64,000 bases of DNA from NCBI GenBank assembly GCA_964439265.1, contig CAYTOA010000019.1:6785-70784 (forward strand), given 5' to 3'. The position numbers and the translations under genes were made by a program. This DNA comes from JAGVPT01 sp964439265. Lineage in GTDB: Bacteria > Bacteroidota > Ignavibacteria > UBA10030 > UBA8401. Under the pieces are notes generated by a model. It saw nothing but the letters and a program-made list of their open reading frames with translations. It made no database searches and was not told where the DNA came from. Positions 1 to 8,719 of the stretch are shown piece by piece; within the stretch, counting starts at the first letter, position 1; every line of letters begins with the position of its first letter.

Positions 1-429
1 CAGCAGGAGCACGGTAATCGCTCCCAGCAGCCGGCGATGGACCGCATCGAAAGCTGGAAGAAAGTCCGTATGCTTGAATCGTTGAAATTGGAGGAAGATC
101 AATCGGTCAAATTTATTGCGAAGTACAACAAGCACCAGGACATCATGCACGAATTTGAGAAGGAGAGGAATGATCTGGTCGACAAATTGGATGCTCAGTC
201 AAAGTCCGACGCAGAAGACGACGAGTACAACCAAACATTCAATACCTTGCTCGACATCGACAAGAAGATTGCGGGCGAGAGACTTCGATTTTTCATGGAG
301 CTGAAAGAGATCCTCACAATCAAACAGATCGCACAATTTGTCGTGTTTGAACGCAATTTTGCGCAGGAGTTGCGCAAGGCCGTGCGCGATGTGCAGCGTG
401 AGCGGCTGAAGGATCAAAAGGATCAATAG
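1..429 (+). CDS. Spy/CpxP-like periplasmic protein, 5' end missing
   Basis: The reading frame is already open at the first base, so the N-terminus lies outside the window; an ATG at 37 is internal to the open frame. The visible part (about 142 residues) is highly charged and helical, with Glu/Lys/Asp-rich heptad-like stretches. Near its end it has a segment (ILTIKQIAQFVVFERNF) that resembles the LTxxQ motif of Spy/CpxP-type periplasmic chaperones and metal-resistance proteins. That assignment is inferred from pattern only. The gene ends with TAG and is followed by a strong terminator, so it closes its transcription unit. Confidence 0.55.
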   Translation, partial: QQEHGNRSQQPAMDRIESWKKVRMLESLKLEEDQSVKFIAKYNKHQDIMHEFEKERNDLVDKLDAQSKSDAEDDEYNQTFNTLLDIDKKIAGERLRFFMELKEILTIKQIAQFVVFERNFAQELRKAVRDVQRERLKDQKDQ

Positions 430-454
430 AGACATCATATCGAATTGAACAAAA

Positions 455-498
455 AAGGGTGGGGTTCCGATTCGGACCTCACTCTTTTGTTTTTTCAG
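455..498 (+). terminator. Rho-independent terminator
   Basis: A GC-rich hairpin (arms around 455-470 and 471-486, with a few G-T pairs) is followed by a T-rich run (TTTTGTTTTTT). It sits 26 bases after the stop of the first gene and ends that unit before the cysteine desulfurase promoter. Confidence 0.8.
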
Positions 499-532
499 GG
501 GCGGCGACTTTCCCTCGCTCGGGTTCCAAGTG

Positions 533-561
533 TTGATTCTTCCTGAATCGAGTGATATATT
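533..561 (+). promoter_or_regulatory. Sigma-70-type promoter, possibly leaderless
   Basis: TTGATT at 533-538 and TATATT at 556-561 are separated by 17 bases. The expected start of transcription (568-570) coincides with the ATG at 570, and no Shine-Dalgarno sequence is visible, so the mRNA may be leaderless. Confidence 0.6.
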
Positions 562-569
562 TTTACACA

Positions 570-1748
570 ATGAAGAATGAGTCTCGACACATCTACCTCG
601 ACTACAGCGCGACGACGCCGGTTGACCCCGACGTGACCGAAGCGATGCTGCCGTACTTTACCCGTTCGTTCGGGAACGCATCATCGATCCACGCGTTCGG
701 CAGGGAAACGAAAATCCCGCTTGAGGAGAGCCGTGAGAAAATTGCCCGTGCCTTCGGCGCGGAGCCGGGAGAGATCTTCTTCACCAGCGGAGGCACGGAG
801 GCGGACAATCATGCCCTCTTCGGCGTTGCACAGGCGGCATTGCGTGCGAGCGGAAAGAATCATCTTATCATATCTTCCATCGAACATCATGCCGTTCTTC
901 AGAGCGCTGAATATTTGGCGGAGAATGGGTTCGAGGTCACTCTGCTCCCCGTCGATAAATTTGGGAAAGTTGACCCCGACGACGTTCGGGCGGCAATATT
1001 GGCGAAGACGTCTGTTGTTTCGGTGATGCATGCCAACAACGAGATCGGCACGATCCAGCCGGTGCTAGAAATCGCAAAAGTCGCACATGACCATGGCATT
1101 GTCTTCCACTCAGACACAGTCCAATCTGCAGGGAAAATACCGGTCAATGTCGATGCGCTCTCAATCGACATTCTCGCTGTCTCCGCGCACAAATTCTACG
1201 GTCCGAAAGGGATCGGCGCAATTTATATCCGAAAAGGAACTGATGTCGATTCATACCTTCATGGGGGAGCTCAGGAGAGAAACAGGAGGGCAGGGACCGA
1301 AAATATTCCCCTCGCAGTTGGTTTTGCCAGGGCGGTCGAACTCAGTCAGCGCGATATGGAAAAAAATTTAGCTCATATCCGCGGCCTGAAGGAGAAATTG
1401 ACGGATCTTCTCAGGGAGCGCTTCGAGTCCATAGTTCTTAACGGCCACCCGTCGGACGCTCTCCCGCATATCGTAAACATGTCGTTCGACAGCTCCAAAT
1501 CGGATATCGACGGCGAAGCGTTGCTCATGAACATGGACCTGAATGGCATCGCTGTGACGAGCGGCTCCGCCTGTTCCTCCGGCAGCATGGAACCGTCTCA
1601 CGTGCTCCAGGCAATCGGGCGCAACATAAAAACGGCGAAAGCGAGTATTCGATTCTCGATGGGGAACGCAACGACAAAGGATGAATTGACTACGGCGGTG
1701 GATATTTTGGAGAAAGTCGCGCGGCAAAGTGCAGCTGCTTCTGTGTAA
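570..1748 (+). CDS. Cysteine desulfurase (NifS/IscS family)
   Basis: This PLP enzyme takes sulfur from cysteine for iron-sulfur cluster and tRNA thiolation pathways. It shows the PLP lysine in SAHKFYGPKG (K208), the HSDTVQSAG segment that contacts the cofactor, the His pair near residue 106, and the catalytic cysteine loop GSACSSG (C335). At 392 residues the length is normal. The frame opens at 552, but I prefer the ATG at 570 because the product then begins with MKNESRHIYLDYSATTP, the usual family start, and it sits at the predicted +1 of the promoter. A lipoprotein gene follows after 20 bases. IscS and NifS roles cannot be separated from sequence alone, and no scaffold gene lies beside it. 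Confidence 0.93.
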   Translation: MKNESRHIYLDYSATTPVDPDVTEAMLPYFTRSFGNASSIHAFGRETKIPLEESREKIARAFGAEPGEIFFTSGGTEADNHALFGVAQAALRASGKNHLIISSIEHHAVLQSAEYLAENGFEVTLLPVDKFGKVDPDDVRAAILAKTSVVSVMHANNEIGTIQPVLEIAKVAHDHGIVFHSDTVQSAGKIPVNVDALSIDILAVSAHKFYGPKGIGAIYIRKGTDVDSYLHGGAQERNRRAGTENIPLAVGFARAVELSQRDMEKNLAHIRGLKEKLTDLLRERFESIVLNGHPSDALPHIVNMSFDSSKSDIDGEALLMNMDLNGIAVTSGSACSSGSMEPSHVLQAIGRNIKTAKASIRFSMGNATTKDELTTAVDILEKVARQSAAASV

Positions 1749-1768
1749 TCTTCCTGGAAGGAAAGAAT

Positions 1769-2302
1769 ATGAAGATCGTTATCCTTGTTTCATTTTCAAT
1801 GCTGTTGTTGGGCTGTGACAACACTCCCGAACAAGCGCAGAACAACCTGCAGAAGGGGGACGAGTATTTCGCGGCAAAACAGTACGAGGTTGCGGATTAC
1901 TACTACGATAAAATTCCCGAAGAAAGCCCTCTCTACAAGGAAGCGCAATTGAAAATGCAGAAGATCGACGAAATTGAGCAAGGTGCACTGCCAAAAATTT
2001 CTGTCGCTGAGGAATCCAAAAAAGTCTCGATCTTTGACCAGACTATGACCAGCAACTCCGGGGGAACGGAGCCCGTCCATTCGGTGGAACTCAACAACGA
2101 ATCGGTACATAAATTGACGTCGGTCGTACTTGAGTTCACCTATCTCGACGCCGCAGGGAACATCGTTACTGTCAAAAAGATCAAAATAGCAGCGCCGATG
2201 AGCGGAAAAACCCAGGAAACATTCAAGGGAATTGCTCCCGGAACGCTTGAATCTCCCTGCACCTCGAGTAAAGTGAAAGTCGTGTCGGCGGAATTTCAGT
2301 AA
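1769..2302 (+). CDS. Lipoprotein with TPR-like N-terminal region
   Basis: A 177-residue protein with a lipoprotein signal peptide (MKIVILVSFSMLLLGC, lipobox cysteine at residue 16), so it is expected to be membrane-anchored. Residues about 22-60 look like one TPR-type helical hairpin (QKGDEYFAAKQYEVADYYYDKI). The C-terminal half looks like a small beta domain of the kind that follows such lipoproteins. I do not recognise a specific function. A Shine-Dalgarno-like GGAAGGAA precedes the ATG. The gene overlaps the convergent Ppx/GppA gene by 7 bases at its 3' end. Confidence 0.7.
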   Translation: MKIVILVSFSMLLLGCDNTPEQAQNNLQKGDEYFAAKQYEVADYYYDKIPEESPLYKEAQLKMQKIDEIEQGALPKISVAEESKKVSIFDQTMTSNSGGTEPVHSVELNNESVHKLTSVVLEFTYLDAAGNIVTVKKIKIAAPMSGKTQETFKGIAPGTLESPCTSSKVKVVSAEFQ

Positions 2303-3225
2303 GAAGCTTTACTCCGTTCAATTTCCCGGAGGAGAATGCCGTATCGAAGTCCGCGGTTGCTGACGGTTATACTTTTGATGCCCACAGCATCCATGAATTC
2401 CAGCAATATCATCACACCCGCCAATAAAATATCAGCCCTGCCCGGCGTAATCTGAGGAATAGATTTGATCTCATTGAGCGTCTTCCCCTTCAGTAATTCA
2501 AACGACTCCAGTATGTCATCGTATTGCAGTTCGTATCCATGAACCTTCGCTGGGTCGTACTGCAGCAGTTGCAGCCGCATTGCTGCGAGCGTCGTAACAG
2601 TGCCTGCGACGCCGACGGCATGCGTTATTCCTGTCCGCACGAAGCCGACGCCTTCGATATGCTTGCGAATGAGGCCGCGTGACGAATCGATCTCCCGCTC
2701 AGTCGGCGGTGAGGTGCGGAGTAAGCGTTCCGTGAGTCGTACACAGCCGATATCGAGGCTGGTTCTATCCAGGATTCGGTCGCGTACTGCGGAGACGATT
2801 TCCGTGCTTCCCCCGCCGATGTCAAGCACCGTAAATTTATCCCCCCCAGTATCGATTCCGACAACAGCTCCGCGGCATGTCCATTCCGCCTCTTCTTCTC
2901 CGGAAAGTATTTCTATCGAGATGCCGACGGTCCGATGGATAAAGTCGCAGAATTCTTTCTTGTTCGACGCATCGCGGAGAGCACTCGTTCCGACGGCAAT
3001 GATTTTTTCCGAACGAAAGCTGTCGGACGTACGGCGGTACGACTGTAAGTAGTCAGCGGCACGGCGGAACGTCCCCTGGCTGATAACACGATTTTCGTCA
3101 ACCCCCTTGCCGAGCCTGGCAATAACCTGCTCGTCGTGCAAAACGGCCATGACGCCAGCGGAGTCTGTTTCGGCAATAAGCAGGAGGATGGTGTTCGTGC
3201 CGATGTCAATGCTGCTGATTCTCAT
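2296..3225 (-). CDS. Ppx/GppA phosphatase family protein
   Basis: An actin-like ATPase-fold phosphatase that hydrolyses polyphosphate or pppGpp. The N-terminal phosphate-binding motif IDIGTNTILLLIAE and the second glycine-rich motif VLDIGGGSTEI are clear. At 309 residues it is the short form without the C-terminal HD-type domain of E. coli Ppx and GppA, so exopolyphosphatase and pppGpp phosphatase activity cannot be told apart. It starts 3 bases after the stop of prmA and is the last gene of a four-gene minus-strand operon. Confidence 0.88.
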   Translation of the reverse strand: MRISSIDIGTNTILLLIAETDSAGVMAVLHDEQVIARLGKGVDENRVISQGTFRRAADYLQSYRRTSDSFRSEKIIAVGTSALRDASNKKEFCDFIHRTVGISIEILSGEEEAEWTCRGAVVGIDTGGDKFTVLDIGGGSTEIVSAVRDRILDRTSLDIGCVRLTERLLRTSPPTEREIDSSRGLIRKHIEGVGFVRTGITHAVGVAGTVTTLAAMRLQLLQYDPAKVHGYELQYDDILESFELLKGKTLNEIKSIPQITPGRADILLAGVMILLEFMDAVGIKSITVSNRGLRYGILLREIERSKASY

Positions 3226-3228
3226 CCA

Positions 3229-4083
3229 TCACTTCTTTCTGGCCGCAATGCCGATCCATTCATTCTCCTCGTCGATCGAGAGAACGCCGTAACTTCTTTC
3301 CCGAAGAAGTTTCTCAATAATTGCTCGGTCAGAAGCCAGAAGCCCGGAAAGGAGCAATGTTCCGGTTCGTTCGATTTTTTCCGTCATGGAAGGGAGGAGT
3401 TCAGTGATGACGTTTCGTGTGATGTTTGCAAGGATAAAATTGAATCGAGTTTCCCGTACAACATCCATCGAACCGGCCCGAATTTCGACATGTTGTTCGC
3501 ATTCATTTCTGCGGACATTCTCATTTGCGTTGTCGTACGACCATTCGTCAATGTCAATCCCGATGGCACGCTGTGATCCCAATTTCACCGCGGCGATAGC
3601 GAGGATTCCGGTGCCGGTTCCCACGTCAAGGGCGAGAGAGTTAGGCGTTATATAACGTTCCATCATCCGAAGCATAAGTCGTGTCGATTCGTGGTATCCC
3701 GTTCCAAACGACATTTTAGGGTCTATCACGAGGACTATTTTGCCCTTCTCACCAGGCAGAGAATGCCAAGACGGCGTGATAACGATATTTTTTGACACCT
3801 CGACCGGGAGAATTGATTCCTCCCATTGCCGGTTCCAGTTTTGATTTTCAATTTCAGAGATGGCAGATATTGCAACAGGGAGAGGTTGTTTCTCTTTTAC
3901 GATCAGGACAAACTTTTCTCGAACTGCGTCATTCCAAAGGGCCTTTGGAATGTAACAATGGAAGCCCGTGACGCTTTCCAGGAATCCGTTGAAACCCAAC
4001 TCGTGTAATTGGAAGGAGAGTAGCTCCCGCACGGTATCGTCGGGTGGCGCAGTCAGGACGACTTCTACGTAGACATTGTTCAT
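3229..4083 (-). CDS. prmA: Ribosomal protein L11 methyltransferase
   Basis: A SAM-dependent enzyme that trimethylates ribosomal protein L11. The SAM-binding motif I is LDVGTGTGILAI (residues 152-163), followed by the acidic GIDIDE and by the catalytic-loop NIT motif in FILANITRN (N220). The N-terminal 110 residues match the substrate-recognition domain and include the NWNRQWEES segment typical of PrmA. The length of 284 residues is normal. Its ATG overlaps the stop of the upstream membrane-protein gene by four bases (ATGA), which indicates translational coupling. Confidence 0.93.
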   Translation of the reverse strand: MNNVYVEVVLTAPPDDTVRELLSFQLHELGFNGFLESVTGFHCYIPKALWNDAVREKFVLIVKEKQPLPVAISAISEIENQNWNRQWEESILPVEVSKNIVITPSWHSLPGEKGKIVLVIDPKMSFGTGYHESTRLMLRMMERYITPNSLALDVGTGTGILAIAAVKLGSQRAIGIDIDEWSYDNANENVRRNECEQHVEIRAGSMDVVRETRFNFILANITRNVITELLPSMTEKIERTGTLLLSGLLASDRAIIEKLLRERSYGVLSIDEENEWIGIAARKK

Positions 4084-4745
4084 GCGGAGCGGTCAAGGTG
4101 CATGCGTTGTGCGATCAGCTCGTCGACAAGTTTCGTGTTCATGGAAAGCCAAAAGTTCTGGTCTTGGTAATTCTCCTGCATCTTTCTGTCCGCCTTATTG
4201 TATCGGACATTCAAAGCATACAAGAGCCAAACGAGGACGACTGGGAGGACAGAGACGACGGCGAAATGAGATTTCATCGTAAAATCGACGGCAAGCAGAA
4301 GCAGGCCGGCAATGCCGAATGCAAAGGACGTCCTCCTGATGCTGATCATGATGTGATAGATCGTGCCGAAGAAGAAGATCTTTTCCTGGAAGCTCTCTGG
4401 AATGTAATGGTTGAGGATATAAAAATAGAGTTGCCTCGCTTCGTTCTCATCTATCGCGGGGGCGTCTTTCACCCTTCGCGACCGTTCGAGAATGAACTGA
4501 CTCGGTTGATTCGACTGGAATGCTTTCCGTTTTTTGGGACTCTCCTTAGCGTAGAGCGTCAGTCCTGCCAACAGTCCCCCGATCATAAAAGTTGGAAGAC
4601 CGATCTCCCAGGTATCGAAAGGGTAGATCGATAGAGTAAAAGCAGCAGCGTAGACGTACGAGACAAAGATAAAATAATAACCGGGAACAAGGATGCGCAG
4701 GTTTTCGTACCATCCAAACTGAATGCCGGCAGAATTTTCTTTCAT
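4080..4745 (-). CDS. Multi-pass membrane protein of unknown function
   Basis: A 221-residue protein with about four hydrophobic segments: two near residues 18-60 and two near 137-180. Between and after them are charged cytoplasmic-type stretches. The frame extends further upstream, but I choose the ATG at 4745 because a GGGGAG Shine-Dalgarno lies 7 bases before it and the preceding gene's stop leaves only 14 bases. I recognise no family. It lies between a glutaminyl-cyclase-like lipoprotein gene and prmA in one operon. Confidence 0.7.
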   Translation of the reverse strand: MKENSAGIQFGWYENLRILVPGYYFIFVSYVYAAAFTLSIYPFDTWEIGLPTFMIGGLLAGLTLYAKESPKKRKAFQSNQPSQFILERSRRVKDAPAIDENEARQLYFYILNHYIPESFQEKIFFFGTIYHIMISIRRTSFAFGIAGLLLLAVDFTMKSHFAVVSVLPVVLVWLLYALNVRYNKADRKMQENYQDQNFWLSMNTKLVDELIAQRMHLDRSA

Positions 4746-4759
4746 GCGATGCTCCCCAT

Positions 4760-5728
4760 CTACTTCGCTGCAGCCGTCGATTGTGCATAAAGCACGTGCA
4801 TCAATACTTTGCCTATTGCCTCGAGGCTTTCGGCGCTGCATTTATCGGGCGTGTCCTGTGTCGTGTGCCAGTATGGGTATTGAAAATCAATAATATCGAC
4901 AGTAGGAATTCCCCCTGCGTTGAGTGGAACGTGGTCGTCCGAGATCTCCTCCCCCGGTATGTTCACAAATTGCGTTACGCCGAGATCCTCTGCGGTGGAC
5001 CAGATCAGCTCGACCGCCTGGGGTGCGAATTTCATCGAGTTCTGCTCCATCGGAATCTGCAGATCTTTGTACCCGACCATATCGAGCAATACTGCGAACC
5101 GAGGCCTGTAGTTTTCACTTTTCACCTTCATGAAATACCGCGACCCTAAAAAATAACTGTCAAGGTCTTGGCTTTTTCCGTAATCTTCTCCGTCAACGAA
5201 TAGCAGGTCGACGCCGATCGGCGGAGCATCTTGCTTCAGGAGCCGGGCGATTTCAAGCAGGACGCCTACTCCGCTTGCTCCATCGTTCGCGCCCAGGATC
5301 GGCCGGTTCTGTTTCGAGGGATCTTTCTCCTGGTCGGCACGCGGACGCGTGTCCCAATGCGCCAATAATAATATCCGGTCGGACGCTCGGGAGTTGAAAG
5401 TGCCGAAGATATTTGTGAGGGTAAGATTTTCACCGCCGTACCCGCGATGGGAAAAATTCTGTTTGGTTACTTTTTCCGCATAGCGGGAAAGTTCAACGAA
5501 TAAATAGTCAAGGCATTTTTGATGTCCGATTGAATTCGGGTTACGCGGCCCAAAGTCGGTCTGCGCTTGAAGATTCGAGAACGCCTTCTGGCCGTCGAAA
5601 TCAGGTACGGTCATTTTTCGCGGTAGATTTTGCGCGGTTGTGTCCTGCTGCGGAATTGTTTTTTCCTGGCGCTGGCTGCAGGAAGAAAAAACGCCAATTG
5701 CACCAAGAAACAAAAAATATTTGATCAT
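4760..5728 (-). CDS. M28-family glutaminyl cyclase-like lipoprotein
   Basis: A secreted zinc enzyme of the M28 peptidase fold, most like glutaminyl-peptide cyclotransferase, which converts N-terminal Gln to pyroglutamate. The start at 5728 gives a lipoprotein signal peptide with lipobox cysteine C17 (GVFSSC). Zinc and catalytic positions appear in order: H124 in AHWDTRP, D149 in GANDGASG, E181-D182 in VDGEDYG, D216 in LLDMVGY and H288 in YWHTTQDTPD. It is 322 residues long. It heads the operon with a membrane protein, prmA and ppx. An aminopeptidase role is the alternative, but the spacing and the HTTQDTPD tail fit cyclases better. Several exported proteins in this window carry Gln at their likely mature N-terminus, which would supply substrates. 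Confidence 0.8.
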   Translation of the reverse strand: MIKYFLFLGAIGVFSSCSQRQEKTIPQQDTTAQNLPRKMTVPDFDGQKAFSNLQAQTDFGPRNPNSIGHQKCLDYLFVELSRYAEKVTKQNFSHRGYGGENLTLTNIFGTFNSRASDRILLLAHWDTRPRADQEKDPSKQNRPILGANDGASGVGVLLEIARLLKQDAPPIGVDLLFVDGEDYGKSQDLDSYFLGSRYFMKVKSENYRPRFAVLLDMVGYKDLQIPMEQNSMKFAPQAVELIWSTAEDLGVTQFVNIPGEEISDDHVPLNAGGIPTVDIIDFQYPYWHTTQDTPDKCSAESLEAIGKVLMHVLYAQSTAAAK

Positions 5729-5970
5729 GCTGTCGTCAGAGGATGGTGGCAAATTATACAAAAATCAGTGCAGAGATGCAATAATCGGGGCCCCCGGGCC
5801 CAAAAATTGCCGGGCGCTTTCTTGATTCGGGAACCCAACTTTTGCCTGGCAATTCCGGTCTAAGTATAGAGAAGATGTCCGACGGCTGCACGTGCGGCGT
5901 AACTTTTCGCGGCAACTTTCGTTAGTTCTACTAGGGCAACAAGAGTTCGAATACCTAACAAGGAGCTGTT

Positions 5971-6975
5971 ATGAAAATATCACCTGCGTCATGGTTCAAA
6001 ATCGTCGTTTTCATCGTTATTGGCGTGTTGTTCGGCGGAGTCATGGTGCTGTACTCAAATTCGCAATTTGAGAAACCCGAGGCTGAGTCTCCCCGCGATG
6101 AACTGAAGTCGATGTTTGGGCAGGAGGAGTCCTCGACAAACCGTCACATCGAGAAGACGTTCACGGTGAAGAACGGCGGGAATTTGTTCCTCGACACCGA
6201 TGTCGGCGATGTCGATATCGTCACGTGGGACAAGGAGGAAGTTCTCGTAAAAGTGGACATTGAAGGAAGCGACCGCCGGTCCGACAAATTTGATGTGAAA
6301 TTTTCAGAGAGTACCGACCGCATTTCGATTATCGGGAAAGCGAACGACAATAGTTTCTTCAAATGGGATGTCGGCGATCTTGACGTGAGATATCATGTGA
6401 CGGTTCCCAAAAAATTTTCTGTGAAGGCAAATACTTCGGGCGGAAATATGACCCTCCGCAGTCTGGAAGGGGATGTGCGGTTTGAAACAAGCGGCGGAAA
6501 CCTGACGATCGACGATGTCAATGGGACGGTTGATATCAACACCTCCGGCGGAAACATCGACGTGACGAAGGTGAAAGGGGCGTTGAAGGGAGTGACGTCA
6601 GGCGGAAACGTCCATGCCGACGACGTTGCCGGCGATTTGAACGTCGAAACTTCAGGAGGAGAGATCGAACTTTCGTCTATTCAGGGAAGCGTGCATGCGG
6701 AGACTTCCGGCGGCGGGATCACATTGAAACTGACCGGAGAGAACAAAGGAATCGATGTTCATAGCTCTGGCGGAGATATCAACATCTTTGTAAATGATTC
6801 GATCGCCGCAAATCTCGAAGCGTCGACGAGCGGCGGCAAAGTGCGCTGTGAACTGCCGATCACGGTGAAAGGGGATATGTCCGACGAAGAATTGCGCGGC
6901 AAGATCAATGGAGGCGGCAACATCATTCGCGCTGAAACATCGGGCGGAGATGTGAGAGTGAGAAGTTTGAAGTGA
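5971..6975 (+). CDS. Membrane-anchored DUF4097-type beta-solenoid protein
   Basis: A 334-residue protein with one N-terminal membrane segment (residues about 10-30, IVVFIVIGVLFGGVMVLY). A long beta-solenoid follows, built of about nine repeats centred on SGGN or SGGxI, spaced roughly 17-25 residues (for example TSGGNIDVTKVKGALKG). This matches the DUF4097/DUF4098 adhesin-like family. The membrane segment is not followed by a cleavage site, so the solenoid is probably anchored on the outer face of the inner membrane. A good Shine-Dalgarno (AAGGAG) precedes the ATG. The function is unknown; relatives often sit near anti-sigma or stress genes, which is not seen here. Confidence 0.82.
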   Translation: MKISPASWFKIVVFIVIGVLFGGVMVLYSNSQFEKPEAESPRDELKSMFGQEESSTNRHIEKTFTVKNGGNLFLDTDVGDVDIVTWDKEEVLVKVDIEGSDRRSDKFDVKFSESTDRISIIGKANDNSFFKWDVGDLDVRYHVTVPKKFSVKANTSGGNMTLRSLEGDVRFETSGGNLTIDDVNGTVDINTSGGNIDVTKVKGALKGVTSGGNVHADDVAGDLNVETSGGEIELSSIQGSVHAETSGGGITLKLTGENKGIDVHSSGGDINIFVNDSIAANLEASTSGGKVRCELPITVKGDMSDEELRGKINGGGNIIRAETSGGDVRVRSLK

Positions 6976-6997
6976 AGCTCTCCTGGGTGCATTCAAG

Positions 6998-7031
6998 AAC
7001 GGCTGCCGCAGAAATTCCGGCGGCCGTTTCT
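6998..7031. terminator. Probable bidirectional terminator hairpin
   Basis: Arms AACGGCTGCCG (6998-7008) and CGGCGGCCGTT (7018-7028) pair with one mismatch. They lie between the convergent DUF4097 and dacB genes and are flanked by short T or A runs. Confidence 0.65.
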
Positions 7032-8511
7032 ATTTATGCTCGGAGGGTCCATGCGTGCGTGAGAATCCGGCCATCAATGCCCCGATGGCATCCTGTGCTT
7101 TTCTGTACGCCTCTCCGGACCCTATATAATTCTGCATCATCATCGAAAATGCGAGCATTTCGCCGTCAGCAGTGGAAACGTATCCCGACAATGAACTGAC
7201 GCCTCCGAGCGTCCCGGTTTTAGCGTGAAGATTGTTTTGAGCCGGCGTATTCTTCATTCTGTTCGCGAGCAGTCCGTCAACGCCGGCGCAGGGGAGCGAT
7301 GAATAGTAAAGATCGAAGAGATCTTTTCTGGAATGCATTCCGCGAAGCAGCATAGTGAGTATCTCGGGCGTCAACAAATTATAGTGAGAGACACCGGAGC
7401 CGTCTACCATCAAAAATTTTGTCGTGTCGATTCCGAATGCGCTGAGAATGCGTTTCGCCGCCGTGAGCCCGTGTTCGGCGGTGCCCGGAACACCGTAGCA
7501 TTCGGCGCCCATAATCTTTAGTGTGTTCTCAGCCGAAAGATTGTCGCTCATCTTGTTCAGAAAAACTATCATCGAATCGATCGGCTGAATATGCCGGGCG
7601 ATGAGGACGGCTGCCGGCGGAATCGTGTCTAACAGCAACTTCCCGTGAAGAGTAATGTTCTGACGCTCCAATTCTTCACTCGCGAGCGTAAGAAAATATA
7701 GTTCCGGATTCCACACAGAAATTGCTTCGTTCTGAGGTCTCGAGCCCCGCGGGATTTCACCTCTCACCGTAATCACATTCATCCGTTCCTTGAATTTTCG
7801 TGAAATCTCAAGTGTGAGCGGAGCGGTGTCCGCTGACGTTCTGGCTGTATTCAGCAGAGAGACATAGCGGGTGGAGGGCTCGATGGAGGCGATAACGGTA
7901 TCTCCCGGAGTGTTCGACGGAGTGACGGTTGCCTCCACGCAATTGCGATTGATCGAAAGAGCCGAATGATATGCAGCAAACCCTGACGGTTCGTCGTCCC
8001 ACATCCAGCCTGCTCCCCAATGTTCGTCATCGAAATAGCTTGCATCGCCGACAAGATTCCCTTCAATTCGTGAAACGCCCCGAATTTTCAGCACAGAGAG
8101 AAAATCGGACAGCTGCGCAGAATTGAAATCCGGATCGCCGTAGCCTTTAATGTAAATGTTTCCGCGGATGACACCGTTACTGAATATTGTATCCGAATAT
8201 AATTCGGTTTTCAGTTGAAAATTTATCCCAAGCGTCGACAACGCGGCAGCGGCGGTCACAAGCTTCAAATTGGATGCAGGCCGCATGAGTATTTTGGAGT
8301 CGCGTTCGTACATGACCTCGTCATTGTCCAGCGAAACGATTTTCACACCGCATCTTGTAGCGGTAAAAATGGAATCGGAAAGAAGAGCGTCCATGCTGCG
8401 GCGAAAATGCTGTAGAGGTGTTTCTTCGCGGGTCGATCGGTCGACGGCGGAGCAGCAATCAAGCGTTATGGCGAGGATTGGGGCGAGAAGTAAAAGGAGA
8501 AATTGCTTCAT
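7030..8511 (-). CDS. dacB: D-alanyl-D-alanine carboxypeptidase/endopeptidase (PBP4, S13)
   Basis: A penicillin-binding protein that trims or cuts peptidoglycan stem peptides in the periplasm. The three active-site motifs are present in order: SNLK (S80-K83), SDN (S322-N324) and KTG (K431-G433). The spacing of about 240 residues between the first two is typical of class C PBP4 enzymes with their inserted domains. The N-terminus is a signal peptide (MKQFLLLLLAPILAITLDCC) whose CC could be a lipobox. A TTG lies just upstream at 8514, but the ATG at 8511 is preferred. It is transcribed alone, convergent to the DUF4097 gene. Confidence 0.93.
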   Translation of the reverse strand: MKQFLLLLLAPILAITLDCCSAVDRSTREETPLQHFRRSMDALLSDSIFTATRCGVKIVSLDNDEVMYERDSKILMRPASNLKLVTAAAALSTLGINFQLKTELYSDTIFSNGVIRGNIYIKGYGDPDFNSAQLSDFLSVLKIRGVSRIEGNLVGDASYFDDEHWGAGWMWDDEPSGFAAYHSALSINRNCVEATVTPSNTPGDTVIASIEPSTRYVSLLNTARTSADTAPLTLEISRKFKERMNVITVRGEIPRGSRPQNEAISVWNPELYFLTLASEELERQNITLHGKLLLDTIPPAAVLIARHIQPIDSMIVFLNKMSDNLSAENTLKIMGAECYGVPGTAEHGLTAAKRILSAFGIDTTKFLMVDGSGVSHYNLLTPEILTMLLRGMHSRKDLFDLYYSSLPCAGVDGLLANRMKNTPAQNNLHAKTGTLGGVSSLSGYVSTADGEMLAFSMMMQNYIGSGEAYRKAQDAIGALMAGFSRTHGPSEHK

Positions 8512-8719
8512 CAATCGGTATTGGTTACGTAGGTCTTCAACAAGAATATCGTGTGCAGATTAATGTAGATAAATTCTCGTATGCGTGCAAGACGATCAGC
8601 TTTAAGCACAAGTTTTCCGAGGATCTATTGGAGAGGCGGGTCGACGCCAAAAAATTAACGAAATTCCACTGGAAAACCCTTCGGAAGGAATTACCCGCTT
8701 GCCCCCCTTCCGTTTGGCA

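Noticed and set aside
5785..5849. GGGGCCCCCGGGCCC tract and an ATTGCCGGGC/GCCTGGCAAT inverted repeat between divergent genes
   Set aside because: The hairpin arms are far apart and match 9 of 10; I could not decide between operator, terminator and chance.
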